A stretch of DNA of 64,000 nt, taken from NCBI GenBank assembly GCA_012523775.1, contig JAAYTK010000082.1, forward strand, positions 1 to 64,000. Direction: 5' to 3'. The notes beneath the pieces are model-generated. The model had not been told where the DNA came from. It worked only from the letters and a program-made list of their open reading frames with translations, and made no database searches. The position numbers and the translations under genes are program-made. The DNA is from Clostridiales bacterium. GTDB taxonomy: Bacteria > Bacillota > Clostridia > Lachnospirales > Lachnospiraceae. Positions 18,994 to 29,217 of the stretch are shown piece after piece; positions within the stretch are counted from its first letter, which is position 1; each line of letters opens with the position of its first letter.

Positions 18994-20499
18994 ATGAAAG
19001 CCGGGTTTGATCCACATAAGTATATTGAAGAACAATCAAAATATATTTTGGAAAGAGTAAATAATTATGACAAGCTGTATTTAGAATTTGGCGGGAAATT
19101 GGTTGGCGACAAGCATGCAAAGAGAGTATTACCCGGTTTTGATGAGGACGCTAAAATTAAATTGCTTCAAAAGCTCAAAGATCAGGCAGAAATAATTATA
19201 TGCGTATATGCAGGTGATATTGAAAGGAACAAAATCCGCGGAGATTTTGGTATTACCTATGATATGGAGGTCCTTCGACTCTTGGATGATTTCCGCAGCT
19301 ATGACCTTAAGGTAAACAGCGTGGTAATTACAAGGTATAACGGTGAACCCGCAACCAAAGTATTTATCAATAAGCTGGAGAGACGTAATATAAAGGTATA
19401 TAAGCATATCTCTATTCCCGGATACCCTGCCGATGTGGATACCATAGTAAGCGAAAACGGTTACGGCAAGAATCCGTATATATCCACCACTAAGCCTATT
19501 GTGGTAGTAACGGCTCCTGGAGCAAACAGCGGAAAGCTTGCTACCTGCCTAAGCCAATTATACCATGATTACAAGAACGGACGTCAGGCAGGATATTCGA
19601 AGTTCGAGACCTTCCCTGTGTGGAATCTGCCCTTAAAGCATCCTGTTAATCTTGCTTATGAGGCTGCCACCATAGACCTAAAGGATGTTAACATGATTGA
19701 TAACTTTCATTTTGAAAAATATCATGAGGTAGCCGTTAATTATAACAGAGACTTGGAAATGTTCCCTGTCGTTAAAAGAATAATAGAGAAAATAACCGGT
19801 AAGGGCTCCGTATACCATTCTCCCACAGATATGGGAGTAAACCGTGTCGGCTTTGGTATTATCGATGACGATATTGTATCAGAAGCCTCGAAGCAGGAAA
19901 TCATACGCAGATATTTTGCTACGGCATGTGATTTTAAGAAGGGATTGCTAGATGAGGAATCTCTAAACCGCATGAAGGTTATTATGGAAGAGGTCCAGCT
20001 AAAGCAGGAGGATAGGCCCTGTGTGATGCCTGCCAGAGACTATGCCGCTAAGCTTAGGGGAAATGGTCATGAAAATGAAGCCGTCTCGGTAATGGCATTT
20101 GAAATGCACGACGGGAAAATCATCACAGGCAGAAGCTCCTCGACCATGGACTGCAGCTCTGCTGCCATACTAAATGCCATCAAGTATCTTGGCGGGATAG
20201 CCGATGAAATCTTTCTTCTGTCGCCACTTATTCTAAGCACAATCAGAGATCTGAAAGAAAAGGACCTGAACAGTAAGATAACCCATTTGAATGCAAATGA
20301 AATCCTGATTGCCCTTAGTATATGTGCTGTTACCAATCCTACCGCACAGCTGGCATATGACAAATTATCGATTCTAAAGGGAATACAGGCCCATTGCACT
20401 TCGATGTTAAATAAGAACGACGAACAGATCCTTAGAAAGCTTGGTATAGATGTGACCTGTGATCCTTATTATCCGTCTGAGAATCTGTATTATGTATAG
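18994..20499 (+). CDS. DUF1846 domain-containing protein
   Basis: About 501 aa; [32 protein letters not shown]...[12 protein letters not shown]-like start; [15 protein letters not shown]. Confidence 0.85.
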   Translation: MKAGFDPHKYIEEQSKYILERVNNYDKLYLEFGGKLVGDKHAKRVLPGFDEDAKIKLLQKLKDQAEIIICVYAGDIERNKIRGDFGITYDMEVLRLLDDFRSYDLKVNSVVITRYNGEPATKVFINKLERRNIKVYKHISIPGYPADVDTIVSENGYGKNPYISTTKPIVVVTAPGANSGKLATCLSQLYHDYKNGRQAGYSKFETFPVWNLPLKHPVNLAYEAATIDLKDVNMIDNFHFEKYHEVAVNYNRDLEMFPVVKRIIEKITGKGSVYHSPTDMGVNRVGFGIIDDDIVSEASKQEIIRRYFATACDFKKGLLDEESLNRMKVIMEEVQLKQEDRPCVMPARDYAAKLRGNGHENEAVSVMAFEMHDGKIITGRSSSTMDCSSAAILNAIKYLGGIADEIFLLSPLILSTIRDLKEKDLNSKITHLNANEILIALSICAVTNPTAQLAYDKLSILKGIQAHCTSMLNKNDEQILRKLGIDVTCDPYYPSENLYYV

Positions 20500-20501
20500 A
20501 C

Positions 20502-20533
20502 AAAAAAGGGGAAGCTTTTAAGCTTCCCTTTAA
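20502..20533. terminator. Rho-independent bidirectional terminator
   Basis: GGGAAGCTTTTAAGCTTCCC flanked by A and T runs, between convergent genes. Confidence 0.8.
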
Positions 20534-20543
20534 TAGTACCGTC

Positions 20544-21977
20544 TTAATCCTTTAAGGATATTGTATCCCAGGCTTCGCTGTTGATTACCACATCATATTC
20601 CGAAGACCATTTAGTATAATATTCTGCGAACAGCTCTGTACGTCTCTGTTCTATAATTTCTTCCTTAACGCGAGTAGTTGCATCCTCATTAAAATCAGTT
20701 ACACAATTTATAATATGCCATCCATATTCGGTTGTTATTATACCGCTGGTGTCGCCACTCTTTAAATTAAAGGCTGCCTGTTCGAATGAATCGCTGAATT
20801 TCTCGGGGCCTTCTCCTCTACCAAAGGTATATTCGATCACATCATCCTCGGAATTTGTCTCTGCCAGAGTATAGAAATCCTCTCCGCTTCTTGCATTTTC
20901 CAGCAATTGGTTTACCTTTTCGAAAGCTTTATTCCTCTGCTCCAAAGGCAGGGGAACTCTGTTGCCCTCATCATTTATCTCAGTACTATATATAAGTATA
21001 TGCTGTACGGTAATCTGCCTTGCTGTAATATCCGATACATTGGTATCCACATCAATGGTCAGAGTCTCAAATACCTTCTCTGCCAGCAAGTTATCGGAAT
21101 ACACCTTTTGCAAAAGCTCCTTTGTAACCATATAACGATCTATATCAGCATCAGAAAGTCCCTTAAAATGCTCCTCCGCATAAGCAATAGCATCTGCCTT
21201 CTCTTCCTCTGACAGGGTAATACCCTCTTGGATAGCCTTATCACAGATAACCTTAAGCTGTATAATCTGCTTTAGGACCTCATCCTTAATATATTCACCG
21301 AAGCTATTACCGTCGCCAAAGATATCAACATCCCATATTTCCTTGCCATAGTCTGTTTCATAGTTCTCCTGGGCAGACTTAAGATACACCATTGCCTCAT
21401 TATAATAGACCCTAATATCTCCCACCAGGGCAATCAGCTCACCGGCATTTTCCATGTCCTCATCTGTCGCCGAATCCTCAGCCTTAAGATAATAATAAGA
21501 AATCTCTTTAACAAGCTCCGTGTCAATATCATAGGAAATATATAGCTCGCTTTCCTTGTCCCGATAGGTATGGGTAACCGAATTTTTCTCGGATTCAATT
21601 GTCTTATTGGTCTCTGACCCATAGACATCCGTAAGTTTTACTTCTGCCTCGGATTTCTTCATCCCAATACCTACACCAAAAAGCTTATACTTCTCAGAAC
21701 CCTCCAGAATCGTAAAGGATGTGATTTTCCCCTTAGGTGCAATCAGCTGAAGAACACTGTCTAACGTATATACACCATTGCTATCCTCGGCAAGCTCTGT
21801 CTTCGTTCTTTTTTCAAAGGTGCTTATAGATTTACCTGTATAGTTGGTCAACTCATAATCAGCCTCATCCACCCTACAGCCGCTTAAAAACGGTATAATC
21901 AGCATAACCAACAATAATATTCTTATTGATGTACTCATCTCTATCTTAATTTTATTATAAATGTTGTATATATTCAT
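20544..21977 (-). CDS. Lipoprotein with parvulin-type peptidyl-prolyl isomerase domain (PrsA/SurA-like foldase)
   Basis: Lipobox IIPFLSGC; PPIC motif ITVQHILI...FYTLAETNSED...GPEKFSDSFEQAAFNLKSGDTSGIITTEYGWHII. Confidence 0.87.
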   Translation of the reverse strand: MNIYNIYNKIKIEMSTSIRILLLVMLIIPFLSGCRVDEADYELTNYTGKSISTFEKRTKTELAEDSNGVYTLDSVLQLIAPKGKITSFTILEGSEKYKLFGVGIGMKKSEAEVKLTDVYGSETNKTIESEKNSVTHTYRDKESELYISYDIDTELVKEISYYYLKAEDSATDEDMENAGELIALVGDIRVYYNEAMVYLKSAQENYETDYGKEIWDVDIFGDGNSFGEYIKDEVLKQIIQLKVICDKAIQEGITLSEEEKADAIAYAEEHFKGLSDADIDRYMVTKELLQKVYSDNLLAEKVFETLTIDVDTNVSDITARQITVQHILIYSTEINDEGNRVPLPLEQRNKAFEKVNQLLENARSGEDFYTLAETNSEDDVIEYTFGRGEGPEKFSDSFEQAAFNLKSGDTSGIITTEYGWHIINCVTDFNEDATTRVKEEIIEQRRTELFAEYYTKWSSEYDVVINSEAWDTISLKD

Positions 21978-22066
21978 ATGGGTCCCTTTCATACTTTAAT
22001 AGTATTAGGTTTGTCTAGAATAATTGTAGTTAAGCCCCAGACCATTGTCAAGCTACAAATACACCC

Positions 22067-25000
22067 CTATAGGAGGGTTTTGAACTCCTCCAAAAGCTTC
22101 ATTAAGCTCTCAAAGATGGCTATTGTGTCAGCCTTTCCCCGAGGTGGCTTCGGTAGCTTATAAGTGAAATATGGATTGGACTGTGCATAAAATTTTAGAC
22201 TATTCGGAAATTTCTTTACAAGGTCAGGTATCCGACCCACATTCAGCTTGGCCTTTGGATACATAATAAGCTTAACATCATAATCCTTATGAACCAATCC
22301 CTGAATATAGACTTTGTTGCATTTTGATTTAATAAGAGCAATGTTAAGAAGATTATTAACGGCATGAGGCAAATCACCGTAGCGGTCCAATAGCTCCTCC
22401 TGCATATCCATAAGCTCTTCCTCGCTCTCAATATCTGCAATTCTCTTATAGATATCAAGCTTCTGTACCTCATTTTTAATATAGGTGGCAGGAATAAAGG
22501 CATCCATATCCATGTCTACCGTGGTTTCAAATGTCTCCTCTTCAAATTCCTCTCCCTTAAGAGATTTCACAGCCTCATTAAGCATCTTGCAATATAAATC
22601 ATATCCCACTGCCTCCATATGACCGCTTTGCTCGGAACCCAGAAGATTTCCGGCACCGCGAATCTCCAGATCCCTCATGGCAATCTTAAAGCCCGAGCCA
22701 AGCTCGGTAAACTCCTTAATGGCATGAAGTCTCTTCTCAGCCACCTCCTTAAGCATCTTATCTCTCCTATACATCAAAAATGCATAAGCAGTACGATTGG
22801 ATCTTCCCACACGGCCTCTTAGCTGATATAGCTGTGAAAGTCCTAGACGGTCGGCATCATCAATAATCATGGTATTTACATTGGATATATCAAGCCCCGT
22901 CTCAATAATCGTTGTGGATACCAATACATCTATTTCACCGGAAATAAAATCAAACATAATCTTCTCCAGTGTACGTTCATACATCTGTCCATGAGCTATT
23001 GCTACATTTGCTTCGGGAACCAGCTTTGCTACCATATTGGCTATCTCATCGATACCACCTACTCTGTTGTAGACATAGTATACCTGTCCTCCTCTGGCAA
23101 GCTCTCTGCTGATGGCTTCTCTTATAATTTCCTCATTGTGCTCAAGCACATAGGTCTGTATGGGCAGACGATCCACCGGTGGCTCATCTAAAATACTCAT
23201 GTCTCTAATTCCCACAAGGCTCATATGAAGAGTTCTGGGAATAGGTGTCGCGGTTAAAGTAAGAACATCCACATTCTTCTTAAGCTGTTTAATCTTTTCC
23301 TTATGAGCAACGCCAAACCGCTGCTCCTCGTCCACGATAAGAAGCCCCAGATTCTTAAATGAGACATCTGAGGAAAGAACCCTGTGGGTTCCCACAACTA
23401 TATCAAGGCTACCCTTCTTAAGCCTTTCTATTGTCTTACGCTGTTCGGATGCAGACCTAAACCGTGACAGCATATCCACGCTGACCGGATAGTCCATAAG
23501 CCTTTGCACCAGAGTATTATAATGCTGCTGAGCCAGGATGGTTGTCGGCACAAGAAAAACCACCTGTTTTCCATCGGAAACCGCCTTGAAGGCTGCACGG
23601 ATTGCAATTTCGGTCTTACCGTAGCCAACATCGCCGCATATCAGACGATCCATTATCTTATTGCTTTCCATATCCTTCTTGGTAGCTTCAATGGCACGAA
23701 GCTGATCATCTGTCTCCTCATAGGGAAATGCTTCCTCGAATTCCTTCTGCCATATCGTATCGGGACTGTATTTGAAGCCCTGTTGCTCCTGCCTTCTCGC
23801 ATAGAGCTCCACAAGCTCCCTGGCAATTTCCTTGACGGCTCCCTTTACCCTGGCCTTGGTATTCTTCCATTCTACAGAGTTAAGCTTATTCAGCTTCGGC
23901 TTCCTACCCTCAGCACCGGAATACTTCTGAATCATATCAAGGCCTGTTGCAAGTACATACAACACGCCTCCGTCACCGTACTCTATCTTAATATAATCCT
24001 TTGTTACCTTGTCTACTTCAATCTTCTCGATACCCTTATAGATACCGAGTCCATGGTTCTCATGAACTATATAATCCCCGGGAGTAAGCTCCGTAAAGCT
24101 TTGAATCCTCTTTCCGTCATGGGATGATTTCTTTCTCTTCTTCTTTCTTTCGGCTCCAAAAATATCACTTTCGGAGATAATAACCAGCTTAATCAGAGGA
24201 TATTCAAAGCCTCTCCTCAATTTACCATAGGTTACCATTATTTCTCCGTCCTGAAGAACACGGTTCATATCCTCGCTGTAGAAGGCATTTATATTGAAAT
24301 CATACAGATTATCGACCAAACGCTTTGCCCTTGTCCTTGAACCGGACAGAAGAATAACACGATATTTATTCCTTTTCCAATGCTCTAAATCCTTTACCAG
24401 CACATCAAAATTCTTATGATATGAGGCCATGGTCTGAACTGTAAAATCATATTTTCTCTTAGGAGTTATATAGCTGTGTCTGGGCTCCATTGTACTGATA
24501 AGCAGGGTATTCTTCTTTGAAAGGATATTGAAGACCTCTTTGTAGCCATAGATAACATCCATCTGACTCGGAAGAATATAGCCCTTCTCTATACGACCAA
24601 TCATACCCTCGCGAAATTCGGTCTCCACGGCATCGCCCTTCTCAATCAGTCTTCCCGGCTCGTCCAGAAAGAAGAGGGTATCATCATCAAAGTACTCATA
24701 AAAGCTCATCGTGTTATCATAAAAATAATTAATATAGCTTTCCAAGGCCATGGTACCCTGATAAGCCTCTAAGTTCTCTTTAAACTCCGCAATAATCTTA
24801 CGGATTCTTGCGGCTTCCTCGGTCTTAAACTGATCCCTAAGACCTTTGACATATTGCTTCTCTTCCTCATCTATCCTCTTAAGACCCTCGGTCAGTCGTT
24901 TCTCATCCGGAATTATCTCGGCAGCAGGATATATAATCAGCTCATCCACCTTCTCGATAGAGCGTTGACTACTGACATCAAAGGTTCTGATGGAATCAAT

Positions 25001-25591
25001 TTCATCTCCCCATAGCTCAATCCTATATGGTGTATCCTCAGTCAGAGGAAATATATCAATAATTCCTCCGCGAACAGCAAAATCACCAGGAGCTTCTACC
25101 TGAGCCTGTCTCTCATATCCTAACCTAATTAGGGCAGCACTAAACTCATTGAGCTTAATCACGGATTCCTGAGTAATTGTAATAACCCTATCTTTAATCA
25201 TCTGAAGCGGAAGCAGTCTATCCATACCACCGTCCAGACTCATGACAATCGTGGTATCCTGCTTCTCGATAATTCGCCTTAAAATCTTTAGACGTTCTCT
25301 GACAATTGCTCTTCCATGAATATCCGCACTATAAAAAATAATATCCTTTGATGGATATAGGAATACATTCTTGTCATACAGGCGATAATCCTCATATATT
25401 TCCTTGGCCTTAAGGTCATTGTAAGTCACAATTACCTTAAAGGTTACTCCGTCACCAAGTCCATCTATCAGATGACATTTTTGCGAATCAATACAGCCGG
25501 TGATTTGCACCGGCAGGTTGTTCATTATAATATTATCCCTGATATCATTAAATTCCTTTAATTCCTTCAAGGGCTCGATAAAGGTCTTCAA
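22067..25591 (-). CDS. mfd: Transcription-repair coupling factor
   Basis: RecG-like helicase motifs GDVGYGKTEIAIRAAFKA, DEEQRFGV, TLTATPIPRTLHMS, QLRGRVGRS; TRCF C-terminal domain. Confidence 0.96.
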   Translation of the reverse strand: MKTFIEPLKELKEFNDIRDNIIMNNLPVQITGCIDSQKCHLIDGLGDGVTFKVIVTYNDLKAKEIYEDYRLYDKNVFLYPSKDIIFYSADIHGRAIVRERLKILRRIIEKQDTTIVMSLDGGMDRLLPLQMIKDRVITITQESVIKLNEFSAALIRLGYERQAQVEAPGDFAVRGGIIDIFPLTEDTPYRIELWGDEIDSIRTFDVSSQRSIEKVDELIIYPAAEIIPDEKRLTEGLKRIDEEEKQYVKGLRDQFKTEEAARIRKIIAEFKENLEAYQGTMALESYINYFYDNTMSFYEYFDDDTLFFLDEPGRLIEKGDAVETEFREGMIGRIEKGYILPSQMDVIYGYKEVFNILSKKNTLLISTMEPRHSYITPKRKYDFTVQTMASYHKNFDVLVKDLEHWKRNKYRVILLSGSRTRAKRLVDNLYDFNINAFYSEDMNRVLQDGEIMVTYGKLRRGFEYPLIKLVIISESDIFGAERKKKRKKSSHDGKRIQSFTELTPGDYIVHENHGLGIYKGIEKIEVDKVTKDYIKIEYGDGGVLYVLATGLDMIQKYSGAEGRKPKLNKLNSVEWKNTKARVKGAVKEIARELVELYARRQEQQGFKYSPDTIWQKEFEEAFPYEETDDQLRAIEATKKDMESNKIMDRLICGDVGYGKTEIAIRAAFKAVSDGKQVVFLVPTTILAQQHYNTLVQRLMDYPVSVDMLSRFRSASEQRKTIERLKKGSLDIVVGTHRVLSSDVSFKNLGLLIVDEEQRFGVAHKEKIKQLKKNVDVLTLTATPIPRTLHMSLVGIRDMSILDEPPVDRLPIQTYVLEHNEEIIREAISRELARGGQVYYVYNRVGGIDEIANMVAKLVPEANVAIAHGQMYERTLEKIMFDFISGEIDVLVSTTIIETGLDISNVNTMIIDDADRLGLSQLYQLRGRVGRSNRTAYAFLMYRRDKMLKEVAEKRLHAIKEFTELGSGFKIAMRDLEIRGAGNLLGSEQSGHMEAVGYDLYCKMLNEAVKSLKGEEFEEETFETTVDMDMDAFIPATYIKNEVQKLDIYKRIADIESEEELMDMQEELLDRYGDLPHAVNNLLNIALIKSKCNKVYIQGLVHKDYDVKLIMYPKAKLNVGRIPDLVKKFPNSLKFYAQSNPYFTYKLPKPPRGKADTIAIFESLMKLLEEFKTLL

Positions 25592-25631
25592 CTAGGGTCC
25601 CTCCTGATAGTCATAGTACTGATGTTACTTT

Positions 25632-26330
25632 TTAAATATCCTCCCGGGTTTCTTTCTTGCGAAAGATTTTGCTAAATAGAGAGGTAGGAGCATCTGAATC
25701 CTTGGCATCCATACTCTCCTTCTTAGACCTTCTTCTTATTTTATCCTCTGTCTGTTCATTCTTTATCTTCTTCTTATTATATTGATTCATAGCGACATCC
25801 ATACCGTCAGTTATAATTATACGGCAGGCATCCGATACATCCTTCAGTGCCTCTCTTATAGCTACTTCCTCATCGTTCTTAAATCTTGACAGCACATAAT
25901 CAGCCAAATCCCAATCCTTCGGCTTCTCACCCACACCAACCTTAATCCTGGGGAATTCGTCTGTCCCAAGGTGGCTGATGATGCTCTTAATCCCATTATG
26001 TCCTCCTGCACTGCCCTTCTTACGAATGCGAAGCTGTCCCACATCCAGGCTGACATCATCGTAAATTATAATGATATCCTCAGTATCTACTTTATAAAAA
26101 TCCACCAGTTCTCTAACACTTTCCCCGCTAAGATTCATATATGTCAAAGGCTGAGCAAGTATTACCTTTTCTCCCTCAATATATCCGTTACCACATAATG
26201 CCTTATGCTTTCTTTGGTTCAAAGGAATCTTATAATCATCTGAGATGCGTGTTATGGCATCCCAGCCTATATTATGTCTGGTGGCTTGATACTTTTCTGT
26301 TGGATTACCTAATCCGATAATAATACGCAT
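25632..26330 (-). CDS. pth: Peptidyl-tRNA hydrolase
   Basis: MRIIIGLGNPTEKYQATRHNIGWDAI, LTYMNLSGESV, IIYDDVSLDVGQLRIRKKGSAGGHNGIKSI. Confidence 0.95.
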   Translation of the reverse strand: MRIIIGLGNPTEKYQATRHNIGWDAITRISDDYKIPLNQRKHKALCGNGYIEGEKVILAQPLTYMNLSGESVRELVDFYKVDTEDIIIIYDDVSLDVGQLRIRKKGSAGGHNGIKSIISHLGTDEFPRIKVGVGEKPKDWDLADYVLSRFKNDEEVAIREALKDVSDACRIIITDGMDVAMNQYNKKKIKNEQTEDKIRRRSKKESMDAKDSDAPTSLFSKIFRKKETREDI

Positions 26331-26554
26331 AATTTGACCTCGATAAACTAATATTTTGTACTGTGTTCTGACTAAAAAATGGCATAGTAATGCGATACTT
26401 GATACAATCCATCCACTTATCATGGAATTGTAACAAGTATTTGCAGTAGAGATTATTCTGCTACATATTATTATAAACCTTAAGATGTTATTGTTGCAAT
26501 ACATATTTTATAGTACTTATCTAATATTATCTAATATTAGGTTTATGCTCTATC

Positions 26555-26711
26555 TTTTCAATTCCTTGTAGGTAGTCTAGGTACATTAATTCTGTTTGTT
26601 TCATACTTATAATCTTCTAGGTTTCAATTCCTTATAGGTAGTCTAGGTACACTGACTTGAACCGAACTTAACATTGCCTGTAGCCGGTTTCAATTCCTTA
26701 TAGGTAGGTAC
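26555..26711. CRISPR. Small orphan CRISPR array: 3 repeats (2 of them degenerate), 2 spacers of 36 bp
   Basis: Repeats at 26555-26584, 26621-26650 (GTTTCAATTCCTTATAGGTAGTCTAGGTAC) and 26687-26711 (same with 5-bp GTCTA deletion); spacers 26585-26620 and 26651-26686, both exactly 36 bp. Confidence 0.85.
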
Positions 26712-26730
26712 TACATTTATACTTCCACAC

Positions 26731-26765
26731 AAAAAAGACAGCCGACACTTCCTGCTGTCTTTTTT
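26731..26765. terminator. Rho-independent terminator of spoVG
   Basis: AAAAAAGACAGC-CGACACTTCCT-GCTGTCTTTTTT. Confidence 0.85.
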
Positions 26766-26790
26766 GCCTTTTTATTACCGTTTTCCCTCT

Positions 26791-27072
26791 CTACTCCTCT
26801 TCTTCGGTCTCTGATTCCAATATCGCGATTTCGTACTTCTCGAGGATGATCCTTTGGATTTTGTCTCGTGTATCCGAGTTAATCGGATGTGCAATATCTC
26901 GGTACTCTCCGTCCCCTGCCTTGCGGCTAGGCATTGCGATGAATAAACCCTTGTCTCCCTCAATTACTTTGATATCATGAACTACGAATTCATTATCAAT
27001 AGTAATTGACACAACAGCTTTCATCTTTCCCTCCTTACTCACCTTACGCACACGAACATCGGTAATTTGCAT
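26791..27072 (-). CDS. spoVG: Septation/regulatory protein SpoVG
   Basis: [69 protein letters not shown]. Confidence 0.96.
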   Translation of the reverse strand: MQITDVRVRKVSKEGKMKAVVSITIDNEFVVHDIKVIEGDKGLFIAMPSRKAGDGEYRDIAHPINSDTRDKIQRIILEKYEIAILESETEEEE

Positions 27073-27482
27073 GTTTAAGTCCCCCTTCTGTCGATATTTA
27101 TCGTTAGTTATCAAGAAAAAGTATGTTAACTAAGGTTAAGCTAACTTTTCCTAGTTACCCAATACAATACTACCCGTGGAAAAATAATGCAAATTATAAC
27201 GTGAAACTATTATATCATATAATAATTAAAATGTGAATGTTTTTTACATTAAATATCCATACTTTACAAATTTGGAGCTAATATTTACACATTTTGTGGA
27301 TTTTTGGTCTTATTTTATACCATTTTCCATTTTATTTAATTGTATACTTGCATTCTTACAGCCAAATCGAATATATTACTATAAATGTTTTCATTAGTTT
27401 CTCTATTGTAATTTAGGTCAAAACGGTTATAATAGCAAGTAGCTAAAGACTATAACAATTAATCATGAATAGGAAGTGCTGT

Positions 27483-28886
27483 ATGTATAAGATAAATTTT
27501 AGAGAACCATGCCGGATTCATTTTATCGGTATTGGTGGTATAAGCATGAGCGGCTTTGCAGAGTATTTACATAACCTTGGTTATAAGGTCAGTGGATCAG
27601 ACAGCCACAAAAGCAAGATAACCGAGCATCTTCGTGACTTAGGTATAGAGGTTTTTTACGGACAAAGAAAAGGTAACATTAAATCCGATATAGATGTAGT
27701 GGTATATACTGCTGCTATCAGCAACGACAATGAGGAGCTTGTAGCAGTTAGGGAAATGGGAATTCCGGCTCTTAACCGTGCCGAGTTAATAGGACAGCTA
27801 ATGTTGAATTTCGGAGATTCGATTGCAATATCCGGCACCCATGGGAAAACCACGGTAACCTCTATGCTTTCCATGATATTTGTCGATGGCAATCTGGATC
27901 CAACCATTTCGGTGGGAGGAATCCTGAATGCCATAGGTGGAAATATGCGTATGGGAGATACCGATCACTTTATAGTGGAGGCCTGCGAGTACATGAATTC
28001 ATTCCTTGAATTCAATCCTCACAAAGGAGTGATTCTGAATATCGATGAGGACCATATGGACTTTTTTAAGGATTTGGATGATATTCGTAAATCCTTTCAT
28101 TTGTTTGCCAAGAAAATTCCTAAGGACGGACAGCTATACATTAATGCCGAGATACCCAATTATGAGGAGATAACCAGGGATTTGGATTGTGAGGTACTAA
28201 CCTATGGCATATCAGACCCTGCTTACAGAACGAATAACCTTACATATGATATCGCGGCTGATAACATCAAATCATATAACATGACCGGTCATAGCTTTGA
28301 CCTATATTATAAGGGAGAGTATATTGATAATATCAGGCTGAATGTCATAGGAGTTCACAACATATCAAATTCATTGCCCGCTATCGGAATCAGCCTCCAG
28401 GAGAAGATACCGATTGACTCAATCAAAAACTCTCTGATGAATTTCAAGGGAGCCGAGCGCCGATTCGAATATAAGGGAACGGTCGGCGGAGTAAAGATCG
28501 TTGACGATTATGCTCATCATCCCACAGAGATTACCGCTACTCTGTCAGTGGCTAAGAGTTATACAGACAAAACCCTATGGTGCGTCTTCCAGCCCCATAC
28601 ATACAGTAGAACGAGAAGGTTTTTGAAGGATTTTGCCAAGGCCTTATCCCTTGCCGACAAGATAGTCCTTGCAGATATCTATGCTTCCAGAGAAAAGAAT
28701 CCGGGCGATATATCCTCAAGGGATTTGGCTAAGGAACTTGAAAAATTAGGTAAGGAAGTCTACTATTTCCCCAGCTTCGATGAAATTGAGAACTTTTTAC
28801 TAGAAAATTGTATTAACGGTGATTTGTTGATAACTATGGGCGCGGGAGATATCGTAACCGTGGGCGAATCCTTGCTAGGACTATAG
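27483..28886 (+). CDS. murC: UDP-N-acetylmuramate--L-alanine ligase
   Basis: IHFIGIGGISMSGFAEYL, GTHGKTTVTSML, DDYAHHPTEI, FQPHTYSRTRRF. Confidence 0.96.
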   Translation: MYKINFREPCRIHFIGIGGISMSGFAEYLHNLGYKVSGSDSHKSKITEHLRDLGIEVFYGQRKGNIKSDIDVVVYTAAISNDNEELVAVREMGIPALNRAELIGQLMLNFGDSIAISGTHGKTTVTSMLSMIFVDGNLDPTISVGGILNAIGGNMRMGDTDHFIVEACEYMNSFLEFNPHKGVILNIDEDHMDFFKDLDDIRKSFHLFAKKIPKDGQLYINAEIPNYEEITRDLDCEVLTYGISDPAYRTNNLTYDIAADNIKSYNMTGHSFDLYYKGEYIDNIRLNVIGVHNISNSLPAIGISLQEKIPIDSIKNSLMNFKGAERRFEYKGTVGGVKIVDDYAHHPTEITATLSVAKSYTDKTLWCVFQPHTYSRTRRFLKDFAKALSLADKIVLADIYASREKNPGDISSRDLAKELEKLGKEVYYFPSFDEIENFLLENCINGDLLITMGAGDIVTVGESLLGL

Positions 28887-28887
28887 T

Positions 28888-29081
28888 TTATCCACACTAT
28901 CCACAGCATTATCAACATTTTATGTTAACCAATGCTGTGGATATATTTTTACCCTAAATCTTTTCTACAATAATAGATTTTACCATCAAATAAATGCTTG
29001 TTTCCAAATAGTTCATCATTATTATACATTTTTTTACATTTTTATATCTCGCTTTTATCCACATTATCAACATCATCAACA
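28888..29081. promoter_or_regulatory. Cluster of DnaA boxes
   Basis: TTATCCACA at 28888 and 29055 (perfect); CTATCCACA 28897, TTATCAACA 28909, TGTGGATAT 28936 (- strand), TTATCAACA 29064, TCATCAACA 29073. Confidence 0.7.
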
Positions 29082-29217
29082 GCTCATTTATTCAGCAAAA
29101 ACCCTTTAAAACAGCCTATTTCATTATCATTTAACTTATGTTATACTATCCACGAGAAGCAGATTAATCCTAGTTAGGATTCCTGTAAATGGCTTGTAGA
29201 AAGGGGATGGGTGAGAA

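Noticed and set aside
23504-24127. 207-aa plus-strand ORF inside mfd
   Set aside because: Antisense to conserved mfd helicase region; no recognisable motif or RBS support.
28960-29050. AT-rich segment beside the DnaA boxes as the primary oriC
   Set aside because: No dnaA/dnaN adjacent and boxes alone do not prove an origin; kept only as a DnaA-box cluster finding.
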